Both the position numbers and the translations under genes were made by a program. Under the pieces are notes generated by a model. That model had not been told where the DNA came from, did not search any database, and saw only the letters and a program-made list of their open reading frames with translations. Source: a virus. Taken from it: a stretch of DNA of 23,358 bases. Numbering within the stretch: position 1 is the first letter of the stretch; every line of letters starts with the position of its first letter. The DNA is taken from IMG/VR virus record IMGVR_UViG_3300010885_000968, positions 1 through 23,358 of that record; one strand, 5' to 3'. Shown here piece by piece: positions 6,456 to 14,942 of the stretch.

Positions 6456-8364
6456 TACGATTGCAAGATTAGGCGTTCGACTTGGCATTGACAGCGCCGA
6501 ATTTACAAAAGGCATTGAAGCTGCTAAGAAAGACTTGTCTAATTTTGCAACCGCAGCCACGGGATATGCAACCGTAGCATCTGCGGCATTTACGGCAATG
6601 ACTTTCCAAGCGTTGCAGTTTGCTGATTCAATTGCTGATGTGGCAAAAGCAAATGATGTAGCTATTAGTACCGTCCTACAGTTAAGCTCTGCTTTACAAC
6701 AAAACGGTGGCAATGCTGAAAATGCCAGCAAGATGTTATCGGCTTTTACGGCTTTTGTAGACAAAGCTGCAAGCGGTTCATTTGATGCTCAAAAATCATT
6801 TAAAGATGTTGGAATAAGTCTTAAAGACATTGCCACAATGGATATGGAATCCTTGATGGCTAAGACTCTTGCGGGTCTTAATCAAATGCCAGATACATTG
6901 ACGCGCAATGCTAGGGCAATGGATTTCTTTGGCAAAGCAGCCAAGGGCGTTGACATGGTTGGCTTGTCTGACGACATGAGCAAAACGTCAGCAATTACTG
7001 AGAAACAAACAAAAGCAATTGAAGATGCTGCCAAGGCTTGGGATTTATTAGAAAAAAGAACACATGATGCGTTAGTGACTTTTACATCTTTTGTTGGTAC
7101 GCCAATGTTGAAGATGGTTGAACAGCTTGTTCAATTGCCTAAATATATTGATCAAGTCATTATTTCTTTTCAAAATTTAGGTAACACAATTAGTTTTGTT
7201 AGTCGTTTATCTTCTGCTGTTCTTACAAGAGATGCAGACGCTTTAAAAAGTGTTTTTGAAGACTATAAAAAAATACAAGCTGCAATATCTCTTGGCGAAT
7301 TTGATGGCGGCGGGGATAGTTATGATAATAAAACATCTACAAAAGATAATTCTCAAAAACGTCAAACAAAATTAGGCGTAGACCCAGAAGCTGTAAAAGC
7401 AGAAGCATTAAGACAACAGCAGATTCGTTTTAATATTACTCAACGTCAGCGCGAAGGCAAAGAAATTGAAGACAACACCAAGCGCATGGTGGAACAATTT
7501 GCAACTGAAAGTTTGCGCCAAGATGCTTATGCAAGAACTTTAAAAGATAAACAAGCAGAGTTTGAGTTAGATATTGCTGGCAAGCACATGAGAGAAGAAG
7601 ACTTGCGACTTGCTAAAGATATTTTACAAATTGAAAGTAATCGTGCTGAAAAAATAAGAGAAATAAAATTAAACAATGATTTGAATCTGGCAGCGCAAGA
7701 GCAACTAATTGACAGGGAAAATCAATTAGCTACTGAAGCAGAACGACTTGCAAGGGCTAGAAATGAACTAAGCAGGTCAGTTCGTGAGGGTTCATTAGAA
7801 CAAGGTTTTGGCATGGCAATGGAAGACTACTTCCGTAATGCAGCCACCGAAATGGAGCGTGGCCAGCAAATCTTTACTTCTGTCATTGGCAACATGGGCG
7901 CTGCAATAGATAACTTTGTTCGGACGGGCAAGTTTGCATTTAAAGATTTTGCTAAAAGCATTATTCAAGACATTATTGCTATTCAATTAAAAGCGCAAGC
8001 AACACAATTGTTATCTGGTGCTTTGTCTATGTTTGGTGGCAAATACACGCCAGGCTCTAACAGCTTTGTTGGCCCTATGCCGCAAGGCTTTGCCGATGGA
8101 GGCTCACCACCTGTTGGCGTTGCATCGCTTGTTGGCGAGCGTGGGCCTGAATTGTTTATTCCAAAAACAGCAGGTACAATCATTCCAAATGGCTCACTTG
8201 CTGGCGCAATGGGTGGCGGGCAAACTGTTAACTACAACGGGCCATACATTGCCAGCATGAGTGCAATTGATACGCAGTCAGCCACACAATTCTTGGCAAA
8301 GAACAAACAGACGATTTGGGCTGTAAATCAATCTGCTCAACGATCTTTACCAGTGAGCAAGTAA
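6448..8364 (+). CDS. Tail tape measure protein
   Basis: A 638-residue protein. The N-terminus IARLGVRLGIDSAEFTKGIEAAKKD is the usual opening of tape measures, followed by a hydrophobic Ala-rich stretch (about 35-60). A long charged helical region rich in Lys/Glu/Arg/Gln covers roughly 310-450. Near the end, FKDFAKSIIQDIIAIQLKAQ (about 498-517) matches the lambda-type tape measure C-terminal domain. It is followed by the common FADGG...GVASLVGERGPELFIP tail (about 546-575). At roughly 0.15 nm per residue this predicts a tail near 95 nm. No lysozyme or peptidase domain is visible, and the protein is on the short side for the family. Confidence 0.92.
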   Translation: MANTIARLGVRLGIDSAEFTKGIEAAKKDLSNFATAATGYATVASAAFTAMTFQALQFADSIADVAKANDVAISTVLQLSSALQQNGGNAENASKMLSAFTAFVDKAASGSFDAQKSFKDVGISLKDIATMDMESLMAKTLAGLNQMPDTLTRNARAMDFFGKAAKGVDMVGLSDDMSKTSAITEKQTKAIEDAAKAWDLLEKRTHDALVTFTSFVGTPMLKMVEQLVQLPKYIDQVIISFQNLGNTISFVSRLSSAVLTRDADALKSVFEDYKKIQAAISLGEFDGGGDSYDNKTSTKDNSQKRQTKLGVDPEAVKAEALRQQQIRFNITQRQREGKEIEDNTKRMVEQFATESLRQDAYARTLKDKQAEFELDIAGKHMREEDLRLAKDILQIESNRAEKIREIKLNNDLNLAAQEQLIDRENQLATEAERLARARNELSRSVREGSLEQGFGMAMEDYFRNAATEMERGQQIFTSVIGNMGAAIDNFVRTGKFAFKDFAKSIIQDIIAIQLKAQATQLLSGALSMFGGKYTPGSNSFVGPMPQGFADGGSPPVGVASLVGERGPELFIPKTAGTIIPNGSLAGAMGGGQTVNYNGPYIASMSAIDTQSATQFLAKNKQTIWAVNQSAQRSLPVSK

Positions 8365-8365
8365 T

Positions 8366-9046
8366 ATGAGCCTGCAAGCCATTCTTTCAATCAGCGAATC
8401 TGTTGGCATCAACGATCAGCGCTTTGTTGGTCAAACAATCAGCCGCAACCAAAAAATTACAACTTCAGAAATTTTGACTGTTGTTCCTTTTGCGTTTGAA
8501 CTAAAGCCAATGAACTACCTTCTGTATTCGCAGAATCGTGGATTGCTTAACACTTTGCGGATTCCTGACAAAGCCATAACTCAATACATTAATTTTGGTT
8601 CAACTGGTTGGGTGAACTACATTAAATATCAGGGAGACATGACTTCTGCTGAAATTTCAGCTTGTCAATGGCAAACATCTAGCGCAGCAAAAGTTCTTGT
8701 GCTTGGTTCTTTGCCATCAATCTCAAGTGGTGCATATTTGTTTAAGATTGGCGATTTTGTTCAAGTTGGTTTGTACTCATACATTGTTACGGATAATGTC
8801 TTGCGAGGGGGTGCTGCAACCGTAAACGTACCAGTGCATCGAAGTTTAATTAGTGCATTAACTTCTCCAGTTGCTTGTGTAGCTGGCGAGTACGGGACAA
8901 CAGTATCTATGGGAGGCTCTACATATACTGGTGTAACTTTTCCTGTGATCTTGCGCGAATACCCAACTTACACTCTTATTCCAATGACTAATGATTCATT
9001 TATTAGTTGGAATGGAACATTTAAAGCATTTGAAAGCGTACTATGA
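8366..9046 (+). CDS. Distal tail / minor tail protein
   Basis: A 226-residue, beta-rich protein starting one base after the tape measure stop region. The segment YLFKIGDFVQVG...YIVTDNV followed by NVPVHRSLISAL resembles the 'GDfiqi....y.vt.d......g.a.v.v.p.Lr' pattern seen in phage minor tail and distal tail proteins, where it forms part of the ring below the tube. Its position first after the tape measure is that of lambda gpM or of Dit. The ATGA overlap with the next gene (9043-9046) indicates coupling. The family is inferred from pattern and position. Confidence 0.6.
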   Translation: MSLQAILSISESVGINDQRFVGQTISRNQKITTSEILTVVPFAFELKPMNYLLYSQNRGLLNTLRIPDKAITQYINFGSTGWVNYIKYQGDMTSAEISACQWQTSSAAKVLVLGSLPSISSGAYLFKIGDFVQVGLYSYIVTDNVLRGGAATVNVPVHRSLISALTSPVACVAGEYGTTVSMGGSTYTGVTFPVILREYPTYTLIPMTNDSFISWNGTFKAFESVL

Positions 9047-9636
9047 ACGTAATTGCGCCTGTAGATGGAACAAGCAGCATTAGGCTTGCTGATTTTGTCC
9101 GTGTAAATACTGGTACTGACATTTATCGTTTTACAACGGCTCCATCAAATACATTGGTTTCAGCAGTTGATTCAACGGCGTTTAGTGCTGTTGGCACTTT
9201 GATGAAAATTGGCGATGTTCAGAGAGACATTAAAAGTACGGCAAATGAAACTACTGTTACTTTAATTGGTATTGATACTGCAATGTTGGGTTGGGTTCTT
9301 GGGCAGTCTGTAAAAGGTTCACAAATTGATATGTGGCATGGCTTTTACAACGAAGCTAATCAATTGATTACAACTGGTGGAACTGGTGGTTTGTATCAGT
9401 TTTTTAGCGGCATCATTACATCGTTTACCATCTCTGAAACATGGATGGAAGAAGCGCGTAGTTATGTTGGAACAATCACAATTGCTGCATCTGCAATACA
9501 GTTAATTTTGCAAAACAGGATTGCTGGTCGATACACAAATAACAATTCATGGCAATTTTTTAACAGCACAGACACTTCAATGAATCGTGTAAATTTCATT
9601 GAAACTATCAATTACGAATTTGGTAAGAACGTATGA
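9043..9636 (+). CDS. Minor tail / hub-proximal protein
   Basis: A 197-residue beta-rich protein. It begins with a strand pattern around DIYRFTTAPSNTLV, then GQSVKGSQIDMWHGF and FFSGIITSFTISETWMEE, and ends with QNRIAGRYTNNNSW followed by DTSMNRVNFIE. This resembles DUF2163/gpL-type tail proteins, which describe a 'cell-wall facing' ring and often carry an 'nR.agryt....q......D.sf..v' segment near the C-terminus. Placement between a distal tail gene and the tip genes supports this. It overlaps both neighbours by 4 bases. The exact family is uncertain. Confidence 0.55.
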   Translation: MNVIAPVDGTSSIRLADFVRVNTGTDIYRFTTAPSNTLVSAVDSTAFSAVGTLMKIGDVQRDIKSTANETTVTLIGIDTAMLGWVLGQSVKGSQIDMWHGFYNEANQLITTGGTGGLYQFFSGIITSFTISETWMEEARSYVGTITIAASAIQLILQNRIAGRYTNNNSWQFFNSTDTSMNRVNFIETINYEFGKNV

Positions 9637-10079
9637 TTGTTCGCCAAGCAACCCCATTTGATATCCCTGTGCTTTTAGATATGCTTCGCAGGTATAGGAA
9701 GTTAACTCCCTTGGAGTTTCTTGCTGAAGCTGATGACGCAGAATATATAACCAATTTGTTAACAGAGATGATGGCTGGAAAAGGCGTTGTGCTTGTTGTT
9801 GACAATGATGGTATTGTTGGAATGTTGCTTGCCTCAATATCGCCCAGTATTTGGTCGCCAAAGCATTTTTTAATGACAGAGTTGGCGTATTGGGTTGAGC
9901 CTGAATCTCGCGGCGGTACGGCTGGTTATAGATTGTTAACAGAATACAAAAAAATAGGAATGCAAATGAAAAAAGAAAAACGCATTTGCAATTTCTTAAT
10001 CAGTAAAATGAGCAATAGCCCGAACCTTCAATATCAGAAATTCGGATTTGACAAACTTGAAGAATTTTGGGTGATCTAA
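9633..10079 (+). CDS. GNAT-fold acetyltransferase-like protein in the tail-tip operon
   Basis: A 148-residue protein with the GNAT order of elements: an N-terminal strand and helix (IVRQATPFDIPVLLDMLRR), a strand pair VVLVVDNDGIVGMLLA (about 52-67), a second strand TELAYWVEPESRGGTAGYRLL (82-102) containing the acetyl-CoA loop region, and a C-terminal YQKFGFD (134-140). The loop reads R93-G-G-T-A-G, so the glycine expected at the fourth position of Q/RxxGxG/A is Thr96; catalysis is therefore uncertain. It overlaps the upstream gene by ATGA and abuts the gpJ-like gene, exactly where lambda keeps the NlpC/P60 protein gpK. A structural role, as known for the GNAT-like virion protein of T7, is one possibility. 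Confidence 0.75.
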   Translation: MIVRQATPFDIPVLLDMLRRYRKLTPLEFLAEADDAEYITNLLTEMMAGKGVVLVVDNDGIVGMLLASISPSIWSPKHFLMTELAYWVEPESRGGTAGYRLLTEYKKIGMQMKKEKRICNFLISKMSNSPNLQYQKFGFDKLEEFWVI

Positions 10080-13000
10080 ATGCCAGGTTCAATTATTGCC
10101 GCTGAATTAGGTCTTGCTGGATTTGAAGCTATTGCTACCGCTTTTGCAATTAACATGGTTGCTGCATCTGTTATCAGCAAAGCATTTGGGCCACAAGCGC
10201 CTAATTTTAATGATGCTACGCAAAACCCTGGCAGTCGTTCGCAAGTCCCGCCAGCAGGTGACAACAAAGTGCCAGTTGTTTATGGTTCTGCTTATCTTGG
10301 CGGCATCATTACAGACTTAAGCATTACGTCTGACAATCAAAAACTATTTTATGTTTTGACACTTGCTGAGGTCACAAACACAGAAACAGGCGGCACTCCA
10401 GATACATATACATTTGGCGATGTGTATTGGGGCGGCAAGAAATGCGTATTTGGAACTGGAGCAGACACATACAAAGTTGTTGGCTTGTTGGATGAATCTA
10501 CAGGCATAACCGATACAACTGTTGCAGGAAAGATGAATATTTATCTTTACCGCAATGGCTCATCATCTGGCACAAATACATCTTTGACAGCTATTCAGGT
10601 AATGCAATCCTCTGGACTTGTTTACCAATGGGATAACACAAAGTTAATGAGTAATTCTGCGTTTGCAATTATTGAATTGACGTACAACAGAGAAGCAAAT
10701 ATTACGGGTATCCAACAAACTAGATTTCAAATTACAAATAGCCGCTACAAGCCTGGCGATTGCTTTAGCGATTATTGGCAATCTGAAAGATATGGCGCTG
10801 GCTTATTGTTGTCTCAAATTGACACAACATCGTTAACAGCTTTAAATACTTACAGTGATGAAAATTTTTCATATATTCCGTCTGGTGGAGGTAGCGCAAC
10901 GCAAGCTAGATTTAGATTTGATGGAGCGTTAGAAACCACCAACACGATCATGACCAATATGCAGTCAATGGCATCGTGCTGCGACTGTTTAATTAAGTAC
11001 AACCAGATCACTGGTAAATGGGGCGTTATTGTTCAAAAGCCAACCTACACAGTGGTAATGGACATTAACGACTCAAACATGGTGTCTGCAATTCAAGTGT
11101 CTCCAATTGACCTTGCATCTAGCTACAACATTGCTGAAGTAAAGTTTCCAGACGGAACTGCAAAAGACAGTTTTAACAGCGCCACGTTTGATTTATCCAT
11201 AATTAATCCTTCGTTGCTTTATCCTAATGAACCAATTAACAAACAGACTATTAGTTTGCCATTGGTAAACAATAGCGTTCGTTCACAATATTTAGCAAAC
11301 CGATTTTTAGAATCTGCAAGAGAAGATTTGCAAATCAAAGTTGACATTAACTTTTCAGGCATTCAGTTAGATGCTGGAGATGTTGTAACAGTTACAAATG
11401 CAAATTACGGATGGTCTGCAAAGTTATTTAGAATTTCTCAAATTGTTGAAAAGTTTAGTGATGACGGACAAGTTACTGCTGGTTTGTCTTTAATGGAATT
11501 TAATCCATTAGTTTATGACGACATGAGCATTACGCAATTCAAGCCATCGCCAAACACAGGTATTGGTTCGCCTCTTGGTTTTGGTACGCTTTATGTGCCT
11601 AGCGTAACTAATATTCAAACAACTGCGCCAATACCTTCTTTTGATGTTTTTGTAACAGCGGCAAGTAATGGCATTGTGCAATATGCAGAAGTTTATTACT
11701 CTGCCTACTCCTCGCCAACTTTGTCTCAAAGGTTCTTTGCTGGAACAACGGCAATTAACCCTGGCGGCAATCCGTACAGCCCTTCATCATCAATGGGCGT
11801 TGTTACCATAAGCAACATACCACAGGGAGATTGGTATTTTTCTGTCAAGTATGTAAACGCACTTGGCTCAAGCAACTTTTCTGCATCATCTTCTGTATTT
11901 CAATGGCGTCCATTAACTTTTCAGTTCAGCAAACGATGGTTGGCTGTTGCATACGCAGACAACGCTACAGGTACAAGTGGGTTTAGTTATATTGCCCGTA
12001 ACAAAGCCTACTTTGGCATTTACAACAATGACACAGCTAATGGCGGTACAGACCCAACGCTATACACATGGTATTCAGTAGCCGCATTTGGAACAACAAA
12101 TTATTTGCTTTATGCAAACCGTCAAAACCGCAAATTTAGTTTTGATGTAGGTACTGCTGGATACATAAATTTGGGCGGCGCTTTTGTTCCTACCAATACA
12201 TCTATTTATGACTCAACTCAATGGTCTGCTTTGCTTGACCCAGCAGGTAGCGTTCAAAGTTTTATTGACTTGGATGTGAGAACTGGTCAACTTACGATTA
12301 CTGGCGCTACGGGTAACAACTTAAACGATGGATTTTTGGCTGTAACCAACAACCCAGATGGTTCAATGAAGGTCAATTTGCATGACTATTTAAATTTTGG
12401 CGCTGGCGTTTATTCAAAATCATTTAATGCCGCAACTCTTACCATTGACATTTATGGTCGCGTTGTTGGATTTACCGAATCTGATAATTTCTATTACACA
12501 GAACAAGTATTTATTGCTACTGCTGGTCAAACAAGTTTTAGTTTTACACATACAGTTGGCTGGATTCTTGTGTTTCGTAATGGCGTATTGCTTGACCCAA
12601 GCGAATACAGCGAAACAAGCACCACTGTGGTTATGAGCAATGCTTGTGTTGTAAGTGAAACAGTTGTTATCATTTTCATGAGAGGCAATAGCACAAGCGT
12701 ATATTACGAACCATTAAATATAACAATTGGGTCAAGCGGTTCAAACACTGTTACTTATTCTGGTCTGCCTTGGAATCAAGTTAAAGCTGGTGATGTGTTG
12801 TCATTTACAAATACAGGCTCACCAACTACTTACACCGTTTCTACTGTCAACCAAACAACCAAAGTAATTACGTTTACCACAACAATTTCTGGAGCTACTG
12901 CTGGATTGACAATTTATCGGTATCGAGCTGCTGGTTCAAACTATGCGCCATTTACTAGGTACGATCAGGACGTTTCGTCAATTACAAGTTTTAGTCCAAC

Positions 13001-13397
13001 AACTTATCAAATAAGAAACGGATTTGAATTTATTTTTGTAAACGGTGTTCAATTTAGCGAAATTGATTATGATGTAAACGTAACAACAAGCGCATTAGAT
13101 GGGTTTCCTTCGGCTTTGACTGGTCGTTTATCCATAATTCAATTTGCACCAAATAACTTGGCTGTGCCAGCAAGCAACATTGCTAACACGCCAGCTTACT
13201 CAACTTCTGGTCAAACAACTTACCCATTCCCAAATAATCCTTTGTCAATGGAAATTTATGCCAATGGATTTTTACTAACAAAAGGTTCAGGATATGATTA
13301 CACGGCAAGTGCAAACAATTTTATTTTGACAACCGCTTTTGACAATAATTTGACGTTGCTTAATCAACAAACTTTTGCAAGGATAGGCGCTGCCTAA
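10080..13397 (+). CDS. Tail tip / central fibre protein, gpJ-like
   Basis: A 1105-residue protein. Residues 1-37 are hydrophobic (AAELGLAGFEAIATAFAINM), followed by VPPAGDNKVPVVYG (56-69), the start motif of gpI/gpJ-type proteins. The hub region (about 230-490) includes YGAGLLLSQID, a Cys-rich SMASCCDCLI and LDAGDVVTVTNANYGW (about 429-444), typical of gpJ. About 507-610 looks like a fibronectin-type III domain. The C-terminus has three related modules (about 805-870, 957-1030, 1040-1105) with a recurring 'QTsf.f...v...NGv.l....dY' pattern, e.g. GWILVFRNGVLLDPSEY and SMEIYANGFLLTKG. The protein would close the tube and carry receptor-facing domains. No separate gpK or gpI gene is present. Confidence 0.87.
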   Translation: MPGSIIAAELGLAGFEAIATAFAINMVAASVISKAFGPQAPNFNDATQNPGSRSQVPPAGDNKVPVVYGSAYLGGIITDLSITSDNQKLFYVLTLAEVTNTETGGTPDTYTFGDVYWGGKKCVFGTGADTYKVVGLLDESTGITDTTVAGKMNIYLYRNGSSSGTNTSLTAIQVMQSSGLVYQWDNTKLMSNSAFAIIELTYNREANITGIQQTRFQITNSRYKPGDCFSDYWQSERYGAGLLLSQIDTTSLTALNTYSDENFSYIPSGGGSATQARFRFDGALETTNTIMTNMQSMASCCDCLIKYNQITGKWGVIVQKPTYTVVMDINDSNMVSAIQVSPIDLASSYNIAEVKFPDGTAKDSFNSATFDLSIINPSLLYPNEPINKQTISLPLVNNSVRSQYLANRFLESAREDLQIKVDINFSGIQLDAGDVVTVTNANYGWSAKLFRISQIVEKFSDDGQVTAGLSLMEFNPLVYDDMSITQFKPSPNTGIGSPLGFGTLYVPSVTNIQTTAPIPSFDVFVTAASNGIVQYAEVYYSAYSSPTLSQRFFAGTTAINPGGNPYSPSSSMGVVTISNIPQGDWYFSVKYVNALGSSNFSASSSVFQWRPLTFQFSKRWLAVAYADNATGTSGFSYIARNKAYFGIYNNDTANGGTDPTLYTWYSVAAFGTTNYLLYANRQNRKFSFDVGTAGYINLGGAFVPTNTSIYDSTQWSALLDPAGSVQSFIDLDVRTGQLTITGATGNNLNDGFLAVTNNPDGSMKVNLHDYLNFGAGVYSKSFNAATLTIDIYGRVVGFTESDNFYYTEQVFIATAGQTSFSFTHTVGWILVFRNGVLLDPSEYSETSTTVVMSNACVVSETVVIIFMRGNSTSVYYEPLNITIGSSGSNTVTYSGLPWNQVKAGDVLSFTNTGSPTTYTVSTVNQTTKVITFTTTISGATAGLTIYRYRAAGSNYAPFTRYDQDVSSITSFSPTTYQIRNGFEFIFVNGVQFSEIDYDVNVTTSALDGFPSALTGRLSIIQFAPNNLAVPASNIANTPAYSTSGQTTYPFPNNPLSMEIYANGFLLTKGSGYDYTASANNFILTTAFDNNLTLLNQQTFARIGAA

Positions 13398-13406
13398 AGG
13401 AGAACT

Positions 13407-14171
13407 ATGACTCAGGCTTACAATATTTCGCAACTAGCGAACAATTTAAACACTTCTGGACAGCTTGACGCAACTGACGGATTGGTAAACGCTGTTCCTG
13501 TTGCTAACGGTGGCACTGGCGCAAGCACTGCTGCAAATGCGCGTACAAACCTTGGACTTGTAATTGGTACAAACGTGCCATCGCCAACAGGCACAGGCGC
13601 TTCTGGCACTTGGGCAATTAACGTCTCAGGTTCATCTGCTTCTACTACAGGTTCGTCTGCTTCTACTACAGGTAATGCTGCAACAGCCACCGCCCCTGCA
13701 TCTGGTGGTTCATTCATCACAAGTTTAAATATTGCTAGTCAATCGGTAAACTATGCAACTACTTCTGGTAATGGTGGCGTTACATCTGTAAATGGAAGCA
13801 CAGGCGCTGTAACTGTTACACAAAACCCTGGCACAGTAACTTCAGTTGCAACAGGTAACGGTTTATCTGGTGGAACAATTACAAGTTCGGGAACTTTAAC
13901 AATTGCTGCTCCAACTGAAGGAAGTATTGGTAGTTATGTTCTTGCTATCACTACTACAACAGGAACAATTAACCCAGGTTCAACTGTGTCTGCCACAACA
14001 CTTCGAGTAACTGGCTTGCAAAATGGAGGGTCTGGTCTTCGCGTCCAGTCTGGAAATACGCTAGGAACCGCTACTTTGTCAGGCACTTGGAAATCCCTGT
14101 CATATTCTATTTATTACAATTGTTGCGGAAATACTTTGTACAACGGCGGTTTGTGGGTTCGAGTTTCTTAA
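13407..14171 (+). CDS. Short tail fibre / adhesin
   Basis: A 254-residue protein with the best ribosome-binding site in the region (AAGGAGA, 13398-13404). The N-terminal part includes PVANGGTGASTAANARTNLG, the widespread phage tail-fibre motif. The middle is Gly/Ser/Thr-rich and contains GTVTSVATGNGLSGGTI, a motif shared with the collagen-like fibre at 15427. The C-terminus LSGTWKSLSYSIYYNCCG ending in GGLWVRVS resembles the 'GTWr.lgy......LW.Ris' end domain of aquatic phage fibres, the likely receptor-contacting tip. An internal 7-residue duplication (GSSASTT, about 13629-13671) is visible at DNA level. Confidence 0.8.
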   Translation: MTQAYNISQLANNLNTSGQLDATDGLVNAVPVANGGTGASTAANARTNLGLVIGTNVPSPTGTGASGTWAINVSGSSASTTGSSASTTGNAATATAPASGGSFITSLNIASQSVNYATTSGNGGVTSVNGSTGAVTVTQNPGTVTSVATGNGLSGGTITSSGTLTIAAPTEGSIGSYVLAITTTTGTINPGSTVSATTLRVTGLQNGGSGLRVQSGNTLGTATLSGTWKSLSYSIYYNCCGNTLYNGGLWVRVS

Positions 14172-14180
14172 AGGACAAAT

Positions 14181-14447
14181 ATGTTTACAGTTGATTATGT
14201 AAAAACCCCAAAGTGGGCCAATGAACAACATTCAATGTTTGAGTGCATTGTTAAATTTGATGAGTTTGCAGACGAAATGCCGTTTGGTTGCAATTCCGCT
14301 GATGAATACGAGCACAGTAAAGAAATTTGGACGCGCACTTTAACGGGTGAGTTTGGTGAAATTTCACAATACGTCCCACCAGCTATTGATGAAAACGGCA
14401 ACGCAACACAGTCGCAACCAACTACCCAAGGCGCTCAAACATTGTGA
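14181..14447 (+). CDS. Small fibre-associated protein (possible assembly chaperone)
   Basis: An 88-residue acidic protein with AAGGAC about 7 bases before the ATG. It contains several aromatic residues (YVKTPKWANEQHSMFECIVKF), an acidic helix SADEYEHSKEIWTR, and a Pro/Gln-rich tail. Small proteins of this size directly behind tail-fibre genes are often fibre assembly chaperones, and this layout is similar, but no diagnostic residue supports that role here. Its TGA overlaps the next gene's GTG start. Confidence 0.65.
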   Translation: MFTVDYVKTPKWANEQHSMFECIVKFDEFADEMPFGCNSADEYEHSKEIWTRTLTGEFGEISQYVPPAIDENGNATQSQPTTQGAQTL

Positions 14448-14620
14448 TTTATCCAAACTGCACTCCAGAGTTTCGTTTGTTTGTAAAAGAAGATGGCGCA
14501 CAAACCATGCAAGTGCGTTACATAAACATAACTCAAGGGTATACAAGCAAGTGGCAAGATGTGCCAGTAGTATATGAAAATGACAAAACACATAACACCA
14601 AAACACCAAGTCACGTATGA
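14444..14620 (+). CDS. Small hypothetical protein
   Basis: A 58-residue frame with a GTG start at 14444 that overlaps the upstream TGA by 4 bases (GTGA). The product begins with Met-Ile-Tyr-Pro and has a beta-like LFVKEDGAQTMQVRYIN followed by KWQDVPVVYEND. The 'W.DVPvV.e' phrase recurs in small phage proteins near tail-fibre genes, which supports it being real. The last 47 bases overlap the start of the cupin-like gene in another frame. The function is unknown. Confidence 0.55.
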   Translation: MIYPNCTPEFRLFVKEDGAQTMQVRYINITQGYTSKWQDVPVVYENDKTHNTKTPSHV

Positions 14621-14861
14621 CGGGGCCAGCCTTAACGTATACCACGCTAACAAAGGCGAAGGGCTGCCGCGCCATGAACACGCATATTCGCATTTGACTA
14701 TGTGCCACGCTGGTTCATGTTTGGTGACCAAAGAAGCAAAGTCCCTGATCATGAACAAAGACACGCAGCCTGTAAACCTAGTTGCAGACGAATGGCATGA
14801 AATTGAAGCGCTTGAGGATGGAACGGTTTTTGTAAATGTGTTTGCAGAAGGCAAATATTGA
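14574..14861 (+). CDS. Cupin-like metal-binding protein
   Basis: A 95-residue protein that fits a single minimal cupin barrel. Residues 28-47 satisfy most of cupin motif 1, G(X)5HXH(X)3-4E(X)6G: G28, five residues, H34-E-H36, three residues, H40 in place of the usual Glu, six residues, then G47. A downstream motif-2-like strand gives H75 (ADEWHEIEA). H34, H36, H40 and H75 could therefore form an all-His metal site. There is no signal peptide. ATGs at 14574 and 14580 are both possible starts, with no clear ribosome-binding site, so coupling to the overlapping upstream ORF is likely. It lies among fibre genes; a sugar-modifying or structural role cannot be decided. Confidence 0.75.
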   Translation: MKMTKHITPKHQVTYDGASLNVYHANKGEGLPRHEHAYSHLTMCHAGSCLVTKEAKSLIMNKDTQPVNLVADEWHEIEALEDGTVFVNVFAEGKY

Positions 14862-14885
14862 CGTAAAATAAAACAACAATACAAG
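14858..14885 (+). promoter_or_regulatory. Possible sigma70-type promoter before the BppU-like gene
   Basis: TTGACG (14858-14863, 5 of 6 matches to TTGACA) is followed after 16 bases by TACAAG (14880-14885, 4 of 6 to TATAAT). The -35 overlaps the cupin-like gene's stop codon. The spacer is A-rich. It sits at the head of one of the few real gaps in the cluster (81 bases) and would start a transcript near 14892, just before a structured leader. Confidence 0.35.
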
Positions 14886-14894
14886 ACTTCGTAG

Positions 14895-14942
14895 CCCTGT
14901 GAGTACATAGGGAGCGTCACAACCTGAGAACAGGGAACTATC
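14895..14942 (+). promoter_or_regulatory. Leader with mutually exclusive hairpins that may mask the ribosome-binding site
   Basis: CCCTGT (14895-14900) is complementary to ACAGGG (14930-14935), which includes the AGGGA ribosome-binding site lying 6 bases before the TTG start at 14943. The same CCCT can instead pair with AGGG (14909-14912), and CCTG (14923-14926) with CAGG (14931-14934) around AGAA. The leader thus has at least two alternative folds. No known riboswitch or tRNA pattern is recognised. Confidence 0.4.

Noticed and set aside
14862-14942. A tRNA or known riboswitch in the leader before the BppU-like gene
   Set aside because: There is no cloverleaf, T-loop consensus or acceptor stem, and no riboswitch core that I recognise. 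Only simple competing hairpins are seen.
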